A DNA stretch of 64,000 nucleotides. Source: an uncultured bacterium (lineage in GTDB: Bacteria > Bacillota > Clostridia > Lachnospirales > Lachnospiraceae). Below, in pieces: positions 27,039 to 36,577 of this stretch. Numbering within the stretch: position 1 is the stretch's first letter; the number at the start of each line of letters is the position of its first letter. The notes below the pieces were generated by a model that saw only the letters and a program-made list of their open reading frames with translations, ran no database searches and was not told where the DNA came from. The position numbers were made by a program, and so were the translations under genes. The stretch covers positions 1 to 64,000 of the forward strand of contig CAJMQE010000006.1 in assembly GCA_905215405.1 (NCBI GenBank), in the 5' to 3' direction.

Positions 27039-28359
27039 AATCAATCTCTCCTATCAGGTCATATTCCATTGCCCCAGTGACTTTTACTGGAACAAAATCT
27101 CCAGACATCAGTTCCTCATCTGTATTTACAAATATAAATCCGTCAACATTTGGTGCGTCCATGTAAGTACGGCCCACATAGGCATTTTCATCTGCAACTT
27201 TTCCTTCGATCATGACTTCAAGAGTCTTTCCGACCATGCCAGCAGACTTATCTGCAGATACATCCTGCTGAAGTTCCATAATTGCATCACGGCGATCTTC
27301 TTTCACCTGCTCTTCGATCTGATCTTCCATCTCTGCTGCAGGTGTATTTTCTTCTGGTGAATAGGTAAATGCACCAAGTCTGTCAAATTCCATTGTATCG
27401 ACAAATTCAAGTACTTCTTCGTGCTGTTCATGTGTTTCTCCAGGGAAGCCTGTTATTAAAGTTGTTCTAAGTGCAATATCCGGGATTTCTTTTCTAAGCT
27501 TTCCTATGATATCGATCAGTTCCTGTCTGTTTGTTCTTCGACCCATTCTCTTTAAGACAGCATCGCTTGCATGCTGAATTGGCATATCCAAATAATGACA
27601 AACTTTTGGTTCATTTTTAATGGCCTGAATCAGCTCGTCTGTGATTTCTTCTGGATAACAGTAAAGAATTCGGATCCATTTCAGATCTTCGATCTTGCCA
27701 AGTTCATGAAGCAGTTTTGGAAGTGATTTCTTTCCATAGAGATCCACTCCATAAAGAGTCGTTTCCTGCGCTACCAGAATAAGTTCCTTTACGCCCTGTG
27801 CAACAAGATCTTTTGCTTCTTCCACAAGCTGTTCCATCGGAACACTTCTGAAGTTACCCCTGATCTTAGGAATAATACAATAAGTACAATGCTTGTCACA
27901 TCCTTCGGCAATCTTTAAATATTCATAGTATCCACCAGTTGTGATCACTCGTTTTTCGCTAACAGCTGGAAGTCTGTCTAGATCATCAAATTTCGCAAAT
28001 CCTTTTCCGTCCAAAACATTGTTAATTGCTTCTGCGATCTTATCATAAGCAGATGTACCAATAATTGCATCTACCTCAGGTATCTCGTCTATAATCTCCT
28101 GCTTATATCTCTGTGCAAGACATCCGGATACGATCAGAGCCTTACATTTACCAGTCTTTTTCAGTTCTGCCATTTCCAGTATCGTATCAATACTCTCCTG
28201 TTTTGCATCATTAATAAAACAACATGTATTGATCGCGATTACGTCAGCCTCATTCTCGTCATCTGTAAAAGTAAAGCCTCTCTTATTCAGCAGACCGAGC
28301 ATCACCTCTGTATCGACCAGGTTCTTATCACATCCTAGGGATATAAATAACAGTTTCAT
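27022..28359 (-). CDS. rimO: Ribosomal protein S12 methylthiotransferase RimO
   Basis: A 445-residue radical-SAM methylthiotransferase that modifies a conserved aspartate of ribosomal protein S12. Three parts are visible: the N-terminal MTTase domain with SLGCDKNLVDTE and the cluster cysteines in INTCCFI and VSGCLAQRY; the radical SAM core with CDKHCTYCIIPKIRG (CxxxCxxC); and a C-terminal TRAM domain. SLGCDKN rather than the MiaB pattern marks RimO. AGGAGAAATTG precedes the ATG. First gene of the rimO-pgsA-cinA operon. Confidence 0.96.
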   Translation of the reverse strand: MKLLFISLGCDKNLVDTEVMLGLLNKRGFTFTDDENEADVIAINTCCFINDAKQESIDTILEMAELKKTGKCKALIVSGCLAQRYKQEIIDEIPEVDAIIGTSAYDKIAEAINNVLDGKGFAKFDDLDRLPAVSEKRVITTGGYYEYLKIAEGCDKHCTYCIIPKIRGNFRSVPMEQLVEEAKDLVAQGVKELILVAQETTLYGVDLYGKKSLPKLLHELGKIEDLKWIRILYCYPEEITDELIQAIKNEPKVCHYLDMPIQHASDAVLKRMGRRTNRQELIDIIGKLRKEIPDIALRTTLITGFPGETHEQHEEVLEFVDTMEFDRLGAFTYSPEENTPAAEMEDQIEEQVKEDRRDAIMELQQDVSADKSAGMVGKTLEVMIEGKVADENAYVGRTYMDAPNVDGFIFVNTDEELMSGDFVPVKVTGAMEYDLIGEIDYEFTK

Positions 28360-28440
28360 TCAATTTCTCCTATCTTATCATCTGATATTCAATTCTCATA
28401 ACTAATATCAGTTTTTTCTGTATTTTCTTACATTCTACTA

Positions 28441-28469
28441 ATTATAGAATATAGCCGTTCAAATTACAA
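28441..28469 (-). promoter_or_regulatory. Promoter of rimO-pgsA-cinA operon
   Basis: Minus-strand TTGTAA (28469-28464), 17-base spacer, TATAAT (28446-28441). Confidence 0.6.
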
Positions 28470-28658
28470 GTAATTCATTTTATTTTCATTTTTCCATAAA
28501 TCTGTATTGCAAATAATGTAATAGATATGCTACATTAGGTAGGCAACGCTAAATATAGGATATCTGTTGCATGCTTAATGACTCAAATTACTAGTAATCG
28601 TGCTATACGATTATAAAACATAAATAAAAAAAACAACAATTGAGAAAGGAATCCCGTC

Positions 28659-28688
28659 ATGCAGGGATTGGTAATTTTATGGTATTAA
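28659..28688 (+). CDS. Possible 9-codon leader peptide (uORF) of the ABC-F gene
   Basis: ATG at 28659 opens a frame of nine codons (MQGLVILWY) ending in TAA. It has a better ribosome binding site (AAAGGA, 8 bases upstream) than the ABC-F gene itself, and its stop overlaps the ABC-F start by 10 bases. Its start codon sits in the loop of a small AATCCC/GGGATT hairpin (28650-28667). Upstream ORFs of this kind control several antibiotic-resistance ABC-F genes by ribosome stalling. Here it may equally serve simple translational coupling, or be chance. Confidence 0.4.
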   Translation: MQGLVILWY

Positions 28689-30229
28689 ATGTAGAAGGTT
28701 TAAGTCACGGCTTTGGTGACAGAGCAATTTTTGACAATGTTTCATTTCGCCTTTTAAAGGGAGAACACATTGGTCTAATCGGTGCGAACGGAGAAGGAAA
28801 ATCAACATTTATGAATATTGTAACCGGAAAATTAATGCCGGATGCCGGCAAGGTAGAATGGGCGAAGAATATTCATATTGGTTATCTCGATCAGCATACC
28901 GTACTGGAAAAAGGAATGACGATCCGCGATGTTCTTGCCTCTGCTTTCTCCGATCTTTTTGAACTGGAAGCACGTATGAACCAGATCTGTGATAAAATGG
29001 CCGATGCCAATGAGCAGGAAATGAACGACATGCTGGAAGAAATGGGTACGATTCAGGACACTCTTACATTACGTGACTTCTATATTATAGATTCCAAAGT
29101 TGAAGAAGTTGCAAGAGCACTTGGTCTTCTTGATCTTGGCCTTGATCACGACGTTACAGATCTGAGCGGCGGACAGCGTACAAAAGTACTTCTTGGCGAA
29201 CTGTTATTACAGAAACCTGATATTCTCCTTCTTGACGAACCTACCAACTATCTTGATGAAGGACATATTGAATGGCTGAAACGCTACCTACAGGAATATG
29301 AAAATGCATTTATTCTGATCTCTCATGACATTCCTTTTCTCAATAGCGTTGTCAATATCATTTATCATATGGAAAATCAGGAATTGAACCGCTATGTTGG
29401 TGATTATCAGAAGTTCCAGGAAGTTTACGCTGTAAAAAAAGCACAGCTTGAAGCTGCCTATAACAGACAACAGCAGGAAATTCGTGATCTACAGGATTTT
29501 GTTGCCAGAAACAAAGCACGTGTTTCTACACGTAACATGGCGATGTCCCGTCAGAAGAAACTGGATAAAATGGATATTATTGAATTAGCTAAAGATAAGC
29601 CCAAGCCAGAATTTGACTTTAAAATGGCACGTACCTCTGGTAAGCTTCTCTTCGAGACACAGAATCTCGTTATCGGTTATGACGAACCTCTTTCCAAAGA
29701 AATCAGCATCACTATGGAACGTGGTGACAAGATTGCTTTTACTGGTGCCAACGGTATTGGTAAAACAACTCTTTTAAAGAGTATGCTCGGACTGATCAAA
29801 CCGATCTCTGGAGAAGTTACCATGGGCGACTATATTCATCTAGGTTACTTTGAACAGGAAGTAAAAGCGGATAATTCTACGACTTGTATTGAAGAAATCT
29901 GGAAGGAATTTCCTTCATTTACACAGTACGAAGTACGTTCTGCTCTTGCCAAATGTGGTCTGACCACCAAACATATCGAAAGCCAGGTTCGTGTGCTCAG
30001 TGGTGGTGAGCAGGCAAAAGTACGTCTTTGCAAACTGATGAACCGAGAATCCAATGTACTTGTTCTTGACGAACCTACAAATCATCTCGATCAGGATGCC
30101 AAGGATGAACTCAAACGTGCTTTACAGGAATATAAAGGCAGCATTCTTCTCATCTGCCATGAACCTGAGTTCTATCAGGACGTTGTAACAAAAGTATATG
30201 ACTGCTCTGAATGGAGTACCAGAATTTAA
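28679..30229 (+). CDS. ABC-F family ATPase (ribosome-associated)
   Basis: A 516-residue soluble protein with two ABC domains and no membrane segment, the ABC-F layout. First domain: GANGEGKST, LSGGQ, ILLLDEPTNYLD, LISHD. Second: GANGIGKTT, LSGGE, VLVLDEPTNHLD, with LICHE at the switch. A charged linker of about 80 residues (roughly 225-310) joins them. ABC-F proteins bind the ribosomal E site; some relieve stalling, others protect from antibiotics. The linker length and sequence suggest a housekeeping type near YkpA/YbiT, but a protective role cannot be ruled out. The ATG at 28679 begins the conserved MVLNVEGLSHGFG segment; a TTG at 28640 has no ribosome binding site. Confidence 0.9.
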   Translation: MVLNVEGLSHGFGDRAIFDNVSFRLLKGEHIGLIGANGEGKSTFMNIVTGKLMPDAGKVEWAKNIHIGYLDQHTVLEKGMTIRDVLASAFSDLFELEARMNQICDKMADANEQEMNDMLEEMGTIQDTLTLRDFYIIDSKVEEVARALGLLDLGLDHDVTDLSGGQRTKVLLGELLLQKPDILLLDEPTNYLDEGHIEWLKRYLQEYENAFILISHDIPFLNSVVNIIYHMENQELNRYVGDYQKFQEVYAVKKAQLEAAYNRQQQEIRDLQDFVARNKARVSTRNMAMSRQKKLDKMDIIELAKDKPKPEFDFKMARTSGKLLFETQNLVIGYDEPLSKEISITMERGDKIAFTGANGIGKTTLLKSMLGLIKPISGEVTMGDYIHLGYFEQEVKADNSTTCIEEIWKEFPSFTQYEVRSALAKCGLTTKHIESQVRVLSGGEQAKVRLCKLMNRESNVLVLDEPTNHLDQDAKDELKRALQEYKGSILLICHEPEFYQDVVTKVYDCSEWSTRI

Positions 30230-30249
30230 TTATTCAATAACGTATCTAT

Positions 30250-30287
30250 AAAAAAAGGCTTTTTCCTCTGTGAAATAGTCTTTTTTT
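30250..30287 (+). terminator. Terminator of the ABC-F gene
   Basis: AAAAAAAGGCT pairs with AGTCTTTTTTT with one G-U pair, ending in a T run, 20 bases past the stop. Confidence 0.85.
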
Positions 30288-30447
30288 CATGTGCTGATAG
30301 TACTATTCTCCTACATTTTGACAAGAAAATGCGCCAACCTTAATAAAATTTAATGCATAAGTTGTCGATTTATAGTATAATAGGTCATAAAAAGAACTTT
30401 GCGGAAAGAAATAATGAACACTACAAAAGAGGAAGGGAGAGCCGTTT

Positions 30448-31218
30448 ATGAAAGAAACTGTACTAATTGTTGATGATTCTGAAGAACAATTAGAAATTCA
30501 CAAACACTATCTCGAGGAAAAATATCAAGTTATCTGCTGCTCATCAGGACCACAGGCAATTGCACTGGTGCATGAATCAATTCCTGATGTCATTTTGATG
30601 GATATAGAAATGCCTGTAATGAATGGAACCGAAACAATGGTGCGTATTCGTGCCTTAAAGAACTGTTTTAATCTTCCTATTATCGGACTTACCGGACGAA
30701 CAGCAAAGCAATCCGTACTGAACTTTATCAGCCGTGGTGGTAGCGGATACCTCGCTAAACCAATTGGTAAGGAAGCACTGATTGAAAACGTCGAACGATT
30801 TATTGAGCAGGAACGCAGTCGTGCGACTCAAAAAAGAATCCTCATTATCGATGATGATCAGGAAAGTCTTTATATTATGAAGAACTATTTGATTCATGAT
30901 TATTATGTAACAACACTTAAAACGAGCACCCAGATTTTGGACTATCTTCGTAAATATACTCCTGATCTGATCCTATTGGATTATTATATGACACCATTTA
31001 ATGGCGCATCTGTTTACAACATTATCAGAAAGCTCGAAAAAACAGAACACACTCCTATTGTTTTAGTAACTGGCAGCACCGATTCTTCCGTATTGCTGGA
31101 ATGTACCGGATTACAACCTGCTGGTATAATATTAAAACCTATACAGAAAGATCTTTTCTTGAAAAAGATCAAAGACATATTTGTAAACCAGTCTGAACAG
31201 TCTTTCACACAGGAGTAA
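30448..31218 (+). CDS. Response regulator with two receiver domains, no output domain
   Basis: A 256-residue protein made of two CheY-like receivers. First receiver (1-120): acidic pair at 9-10, phosphorylation site Asp52 (VILMDIEMP), Thr82 and Lys104. Second receiver (about 129-250): acidic cluster 135-137, Asp178 (LILLDYYMTP) and Lys220. No DNA-binding or enzymatic domain follows, so it is a phospho-acceptor or phosphate sink. GGAAGGGAG precedes the ATG. Only 6 bases separate it from the hybrid kinase, so the two should work in one phosphorelay whose final output lies elsewhere. Confidence 0.9.
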   Translation: MKETVLIVDDSEEQLEIHKHYLEEKYQVICCSSGPQAIALVHESIPDVILMDIEMPVMNGTETMVRIRALKNCFNLPIIGLTGRTAKQSVLNFISRGGSGYLAKPIGKEALIENVERFIEQERSRATQKRILIIDDDQESLYIMKNYLIHDYYVTTLKTSTQILDYLRKYTPDLILLDYYMTPFNGASVYNIIRKLEKTEHTPIVLVTGSTDSSVLLECTGLQPAGIILKPIQKDLFLKKIKDIFVNQSEQSFTQE

Positions 31219-31224
31219 CTGCCT

Positions 31225-34146
31225 ATGGTAAAATTACTATTTGAATTATTTATTATATTATGCTGTATTATCTGCTTTTTCTCCTGTATTGCGATACTCA
31301 GAGAAAAAGCATCTGAAAATTCACGTAATCTTCTGCTGACATCATGTTTAATTTTCGTAACAGTATATTCCTATTATTTTCAAATCAACGCTCAGAATAT
31401 TGATACGATGCTTATCTGCATTAAGATCGGTTATCTGTTCAAGGTATACACCCTGGTCGCTTATATGTACTTTGTTGCCGGCTACTGCCGCATTAAGATT
31501 CCCAAAGCAGTGACCAATACATTATTTGTAATTTTCACAATAGCTGTCATATTTCTGATCAAATGTGAAAATAATCAGCTTTATTATCGACATATGGAAA
31601 TACGAAGCAATGGCTGGATTCAGTATCTGTACGCGGATGGAGGCATTCTTTATTACCTTGCAGTGACAAGTATGTGTGTTGTTACGATCATTATCATTTT
31701 TATGTTGCTTTCTCTTGCAAAGCAACAGCCAAAACAGCGCCGCAGAATTAAAGTACTTGCTATTGCAGGTGGATTTCCTGTATGTGCCGCTTTCTATCAG
31801 ATCGTTTATAAATGTTCCATCGATCTGATTGTGATTGCTTATACACTTTCACTGATCCACATGATTCTGATGATTCGAAAATTCAGTTTATTCAATACTC
31901 TTGATATTGCGAAAGAAAACATTATAGAAAACACAAAGGAAGGACTGATTGTCGTAGATCCTTCCTATAAAATCATCTATGCAAATAAAACAGTCACAGA
32001 TGCATTTCCGGACATCTACCACTTACGCACAAAAGAGGAACAGAACGAATTCATTAATATGTTCGAGAAAAAGGAATATGTATTTGATTTAAACGGAGCT
32101 CATTGTGAAGTCCGTGTTTCTGAATTAAGACAGGATAAAGTCCTTGTTGGATACCTGGCGTGGATCTTCGATATGACATTTATCAATCAATATACCGAAG
32201 AGATCATACAGTTAAAAGATGAGGCTGAACGGGCAAATAAAGCAAAGTCATCTTTTCTTGCAAATATGTCACACGAGATCAGAACACCTATGAACTCCAT
32301 CATAGGGTTTTCTGAACTGATTCTTCAGAAGTCGCGCGAAAAACAGATTGTTGATTATGCCAATGACATCAAACGCTCTTCTACCAATTTATTGAACATT
32401 GTAAATGGAATTTTGGACATTTCAAAAATCGAGTCTGGGAAACGGGATTATACAACTGAAGATTACTATACGCAATCTCTACTGGAAGATACGATCGTCA
32501 TTATTTCAAATGCAGCCCAAGAAAAGAATATCGCATTTGTTACCGATATCGATCCGCACCTTCCATACCAGATGCATGGTGATTTATCCGGTATTCATGA
32601 AATCCTGCTGAACGTTCTGAGTAATGCTATAAAATATACCAATGAAGGCAGTGTTACATTTCGTGCTTATCCAAGGGAAATCAATCATGATCATCTACTG
32701 CTCTGTTTTGATATTATCGATACTGGAATCGGTATTCGTGAACAGGATCTAAAAAATGTGTTCGAAAAATTTGCACAGTTCGACAAGCAGAAAAATAGAA
32801 ACATTCAGGGAACCGGACTTGGAATGGCTATCGTCCGCGCTCTCATCGATGAAATGAATGGGGAATTAAATATAGCAAGTGAATACGGACACGGCACACA
32901 GGTGCATATTTGCATTCCGCAGATACGTACCGATGTCAGAAGTATTGAAAATACAGAAAGCCCTCTTCAACCAGATCACAGTCACGAACGCGATTACGAT
33001 TTTACTACTACTGCAAAAGTCCTCGTTGTCGATGATAATGAAATGAATCTGAGAGTGACTTACGGATTGTTAAAAAAATATGCCATCGAAGCACAGCTCG
33101 TTGAGAGTGGCGCTGATGCGATCAGGGAAGTAACCAACCGTCACTATGATCTCGTGTTAATGGATCATATGATGCCAGAGATGGATGGTGTTGAGGCCAT
33201 GAAAAAGATACGGCAATTAGGTACCTCTTACAAAGACCTTCCTATTGTACTGCTCACTGCTAATGCCATTCAGGGAGTCCGGGAGCAAATGCTTCTGGAA
33301 GGATTTGATGGATTTTTAAGCAAACCAATTAACATTCTGGCGCTTGAGAAGCTTTTACTTGATATTCTTCCACCTTCACTAATAACAAGAACATTTAAAC
33401 AAAAGCAGTATTCTAATGAAGATATTGAGCAATTCTATAAACTTCAGGATATTATGAAACATGCTGACTTAAAGACTGGTATTGCAAACTGCGGCGGTTC
33501 AATTAATGATTACTATGAAATCCTGCGTATTGTAGAAAAAACGTACCAGAAACGAATTGATGAATTACAGGCGGATATGCAGACACACAATTATGATCTA
33601 TATACAATTCATGTACATTCGCTAAAAAGTACAGCAGCGAACCTCGGTGCAATGGAACTCTCTTCACTTGCTGCCCAACATGAAGCTTGCGGAAAATCTG
33701 GTAATTATACATTTATCAATCAATCTTTTCCATATCTGGTCGATTTCATTTCGGTCCTTGCTTTTGAAATCCGTCAGGCACTTGGGGCCTACGAACATGA
33801 TGTTGGCTCACCTATAACATTGTCCGCGTTAAATATTGAATCTACTGATTCTTTTCTGAACACAGACTTTCCTTCTGCTCAAAACACCGACGGAACAGGT
33901 ACTGAAAATTCTATTTCCGATGAAACGGTATCTTCTGCTGAAGTACAGGAATTATTACATAATATCCTGTTACTATTGGAGGAATTTGAATCCGATAAAG
34001 CCATAAATATCCTTCAAACAATGCTGGAAATGAATCTGAATGAGAACGATTACAATGATATTAAAACGTTAATTCAATATCTAGATAACTTTGATCTAGA
34101 TGAAGCTATTAACTATCTAAAAAACAGAGTGCTGTCCTCTGACTAA
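31225..34146 (+). CDS. Hybrid sensor histidine kinase with receiver and HPt domains
   Basis: A 973-residue membrane sensor. In order: seven-helix membrane region (1-220), PAS-like domain (about 230-325), HisKA with phospho-accepting His350 (NMSHEIRTP), HATPase with Asn467, DTGIG (499-503) and GTGLG (529-533), a receiver with Asp647 (LVLMDHMMP) and Lys700, an HPt domain with His798 (HVHSLKST), and an acidic low-complexity link to a C-terminal helical segment (about 904-973) of unknown role. The complete phosphorelay in one chain, plus the double-receiver partner just upstream, argues for signalling to a distant effector. AGGAG overlaps the end of the upstream gene. Confidence 0.95.
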   Translation: MVKLLFELFIILCCIICFFSCIAILREKASENSRNLLLTSCLIFVTVYSYYFQINAQNIDTMLICIKIGYLFKVYTLVAYMYFVAGYCRIKIPKAVTNTLFVIFTIAVIFLIKCENNQLYYRHMEIRSNGWIQYLYADGGILYYLAVTSMCVVTIIIIFMLLSLAKQQPKQRRRIKVLAIAGGFPVCAAFYQIVYKCSIDLIVIAYTLSLIHMILMIRKFSLFNTLDIAKENIIENTKEGLIVVDPSYKIIYANKTVTDAFPDIYHLRTKEEQNEFINMFEKKEYVFDLNGAHCEVRVSELRQDKVLVGYLAWIFDMTFINQYTEEIIQLKDEAERANKAKSSFLANMSHEIRTPMNSIIGFSELILQKSREKQIVDYANDIKRSSTNLLNIVNGILDISKIESGKRDYTTEDYYTQSLLEDTIVIISNAAQEKNIAFVTDIDPHLPYQMHGDLSGIHEILLNVLSNAIKYTNEGSVTFRAYPREINHDHLLLCFDIIDTGIGIREQDLKNVFEKFAQFDKQKNRNIQGTGLGMAIVRALIDEMNGELNIASEYGHGTQVHICIPQIRTDVRSIENTESPLQPDHSHERDYDFTTTAKVLVVDDNEMNLRVTYGLLKKYAIEAQLVESGADAIREVTNRHYDLVLMDHMMPEMDGVEAMKKIRQLGTSYKDLPIVLLTANAIQGVREQMLLEGFDGFLSKPINILALEKLLLDILPPSLITRTFKQKQYSNEDIEQFYKLQDIMKHADLKTGIANCGGSINDYYEILRIVEKTYQKRIDELQADMQTHNYDLYTIHVHSLKSTAANLGAMELSSLAAQHEACGKSGNYTFINQSFPYLVDFISVLAFEIRQALGAYEHDVGSPITLSALNIESTDSFLNTDFPSAQNTDGTGTENSISDETVSSAEVQELLHNILLLLEEFESDKAINILQTMLEMNLNENDYNDIKTLIQYLDNFDLDEAINYLKNRVLSSD

Positions 34147-34175
34147 TTTAGTCAGGGATGCAACACTCTGTTTTT
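34119..34175. terminator. Bidirectional terminator, starts inside the kinase coding sequence
   Basis: AAAAACAGAGTG (34120-34131) pairs with CACTCTGTTTTT (34164-34175), with an inner CTGAC/GTCAG stem. The left arm codes for the last residues of the hybrid kinase. It also serves the alpha-galactosidase gene coming from the other side. Confidence 0.9.
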
Positions 34176-34183
34176 AAAATTTA

Positions 34184-36577
34184 TCAAACTTCAATCTCAT
34201 CCATCAGATACATTCTTGACTTATAATCAGCAAACACCCTGACATTTTCATTCAGACCCGTTCCGACATAATTCTGGCAGGTGTTGAACCCTGCTTTCAT
34301 CAGAACACTTCCACGTAACAGATACTCTTCCTTTTCTATCTCCATTTTTACGAACTTTGCAATAACCTTATGGGTCATGGAATCCTTTTTTACATGAAAT
34401 GGAGCAACCGTATTGATCAAATTTCCAAACTCCATTACATTCATCTTTTCTTCAACATTACAAATTTTATAGAGCTTGCTTTTTGACAATCCATGTGGCG
34501 TACAATTGCCATACATTACATTTGGTATCTGCTGTCCCTGCAGATCAAAATATATCGCCTGACTCTTATCCAAAGAAACGATATTCCAGCGATAACCACC
34601 TTTTGTATAATCTGAGTCCTGCCCATTAGCAATTCGATAATACGTACCGAACTGGAATGTATTCCTGTACTTCTTATAAATTGCAATCTGTTTTCTAATT
34701 TCTTCAAACTCTTCTTTCTTACATTCTGCAAGATTACATTCATATCCAAGTATACCTGCTGCTGCCACACCAAATCTTGTAGATAGCGGTGTCATCCGAA
34801 GCGTCTGATGGTTTGGACAATCTGATATATGCGCACCAATCACTGAAAGTGGATACCCATAACTATATCCCGTCTGAATTGCCGCCCTACAATAAGCATC
34901 TGTATTATCACTTGCCCATATTTGCGGCATATAACAAAGGATTCCAAGATCGAACCGGTTACCACCTGATGCACAACCTTCAAATAAGATATTCGGAAAT
35001 TCTTCTGTTAACACTTTCATAACACGATAAAGCCCAAGCATATAGCGATGCATTGCTTCTCCCTGTCTTTCAGGACTAAGTGCTCCTGCATAACAATCGG
35101 TAAATGTTCGGTTCATATCCCATTTCACATACGTAATCTCTGTACTGGAAAAGACGTTTCGCATCGCATCAATTACATAATCCTGTACTTGTGTACGTGT
35201 TAGATCCAAAATCATCTGATTTCTACCTAAACTCTGCTGCCTTCCGGGAATCTGCATTGCCCAGTCAGGATGCGCTCGATATAATTCACTATTTTCATTT
35301 ACCATCTCCGGTTCCACCCAAAGACCAAACGCAAGCCCAAGCTCTTTTAACTTCTGGCAGAGTCCATCCAATCCATTGCGCAACTTCTTAGTATTGACCG
35401 TCCAATCACCTAATGATCTTGTATCGTCATTACGTTCCCCGAACCATCCATCATCCATAACAAATAATTCCACGCCAGCTTTTTTTGCCGCTTTAGCCAT
35501 ATTAAGAAGCTTTCCTTCATCAAAGTTAAAGTAAGCTGCTTCCCAGCTATTTAGTAGGATCGGACGTTCTTTCTTCTTATAAGTACCACGTACGATATGC
35601 TCTCTGACAAAAGTATGCATTTGATGGCTCATTTGCATATAGCCATTTGAAGCATAAGTCATAACTGCCTCTGGAGATTCAAATGATTCTTGTGGTCTGA
35701 TCAAATAGGAAAACTGATCTGGCTGAATTCCACTAACAATGCGCAATTTCCCATATAAGTTAACTTCCACTGCTGTATAGTGATTACCACTATATATCAG
35801 ATTAAATCCATAACATTCCCCCTGATAATCGGTTGTTTCCTTTCTTCCCAGCATCGTAAACGGATTGGAACGGCTGCCGCTGACACCATATCTTGATTCA
35901 CTCACTATTTTACCCTGATGACAAGCCTGACAAAATGGATTCATTTCCCTTGCCCATGCCCCATTAAAATGAGTAAATACCCAGTCATTATCACGCAAGT
36001 CAAGTTGCATGCTCATGACTTTTTCAATTCGTATATCCTGTTTTGATTGATTTATTACCTTTACGCTTCTGGTAATCACATCGCAATCCTCAAATATGCT
36101 ATAGACCAGATGCAGATAAACATCATGGATCTTTTCCTTTAGGACTATGAAAAGCTGCTGAGCCACTCCATTTTCATCATACGAGGATGGCAAAGTATGA
36201 AGCGGTTTCTTCTCACTCACTTCTGCACTTACAAATGAAAAATCACTGGTTCGACTTCCATCTGCATAAATCAGTTCGATAAATGGTTCGCGATAATCTC
36301 CTTTTCCTGTAGAGGACATTTCCAGGCGAAGATTTTCCAATGTCAGATTCGGATAATCTTTGTCGTAAGCAATTGTGTTACCAGGCAGATACTCATATTT
36401 TTCACTCAAAGCCTTCCTGATCTGTGCACGCCCAGTTTCGTCATTCAGATCCAGATCGAGGTCATCAATTTTTTCACCATAATACAGATGCTCCAGCAAT
36501 CCGGCTTCCTGTACATGAAATAAATACTGCGTATGTTTTGTTTCTAACAGGAATACTTTATCGTAACATTTAATCAT
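34184..36577 (-). CDS. Alpha-galactosidase, GH36
   Basis: A 797-residue intracellular enzyme (no signal peptide) releasing alpha-linked galactose, e.g. from melibiose or raffinose-type sugars. GH36 layout: N-terminal beta-sandwich (to about 320), then a (beta/alpha)8 barrel with VMDDGWFG, nucleophile Asp487 (KWDMNR) and acid/base Asp557 (ASDNTDA), then a C-terminal beta domain. The ATG at 36577 overlaps the transporter stop by 8 bases and sits behind GGAGGAG; the upstream extension of the frame is coding for the transporter. Last gene of the TetR-headed galactoside operon. Confidence 0.93.
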   Translation of the reverse strand: MIKCYDKVFLLETKHTQYLFHVQEAGLLEHLYYGEKIDDLDLDLNDETGRAQIRKALSEKYEYLPGNTIAYDKDYPNLTLENLRLEMSSTGKGDYREPFIELIYADGSRTSDFSFVSAEVSEKKPLHTLPSSYDENGVAQQLFIVLKEKIHDVYLHLVYSIFEDCDVITRSVKVINQSKQDIRIEKVMSMQLDLRDNDWVFTHFNGAWAREMNPFCQACHQGKIVSESRYGVSGSRSNPFTMLGRKETTDYQGECYGFNLIYSGNHYTAVEVNLYGKLRIVSGIQPDQFSYLIRPQESFESPEAVMTYASNGYMQMSHQMHTFVREHIVRGTYKKKERPILLNSWEAAYFNFDEGKLLNMAKAAKKAGVELFVMDDGWFGERNDDTRSLGDWTVNTKKLRNGLDGLCQKLKELGLAFGLWVEPEMVNENSELYRAHPDWAMQIPGRQQSLGRNQMILDLTRTQVQDYVIDAMRNVFSSTEITYVKWDMNRTFTDCYAGALSPERQGEAMHRYMLGLYRVMKVLTEEFPNILFEGCASGGNRFDLGILCYMPQIWASDNTDAYCRAAIQTGYSYGYPLSVIGAHISDCPNHQTLRMTPLSTRFGVAAAGILGYECNLAECKKEEFEEIRKQIAIYKKYRNTFQFGTYYRIANGQDSDYTKGGYRWNIVSLDKSQAIYFDLQGQQIPNVMYGNCTPHGLSKSKLYKICNVEEKMNVMEFGNLINTVAPFHVKKDSMTHKVIAKFVKMEIEKEEYLLRGSVLMKAGFNTCQNYVGTGLNENVRVFADYKSRMYLMDEIEV

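Noticed and set aside
26749..27360. 203-codon plus-strand frame across pgsA and rimO
   Set aside because: Antisense to two conserved overlapping genes; no ribosome binding site and no family resemblance.
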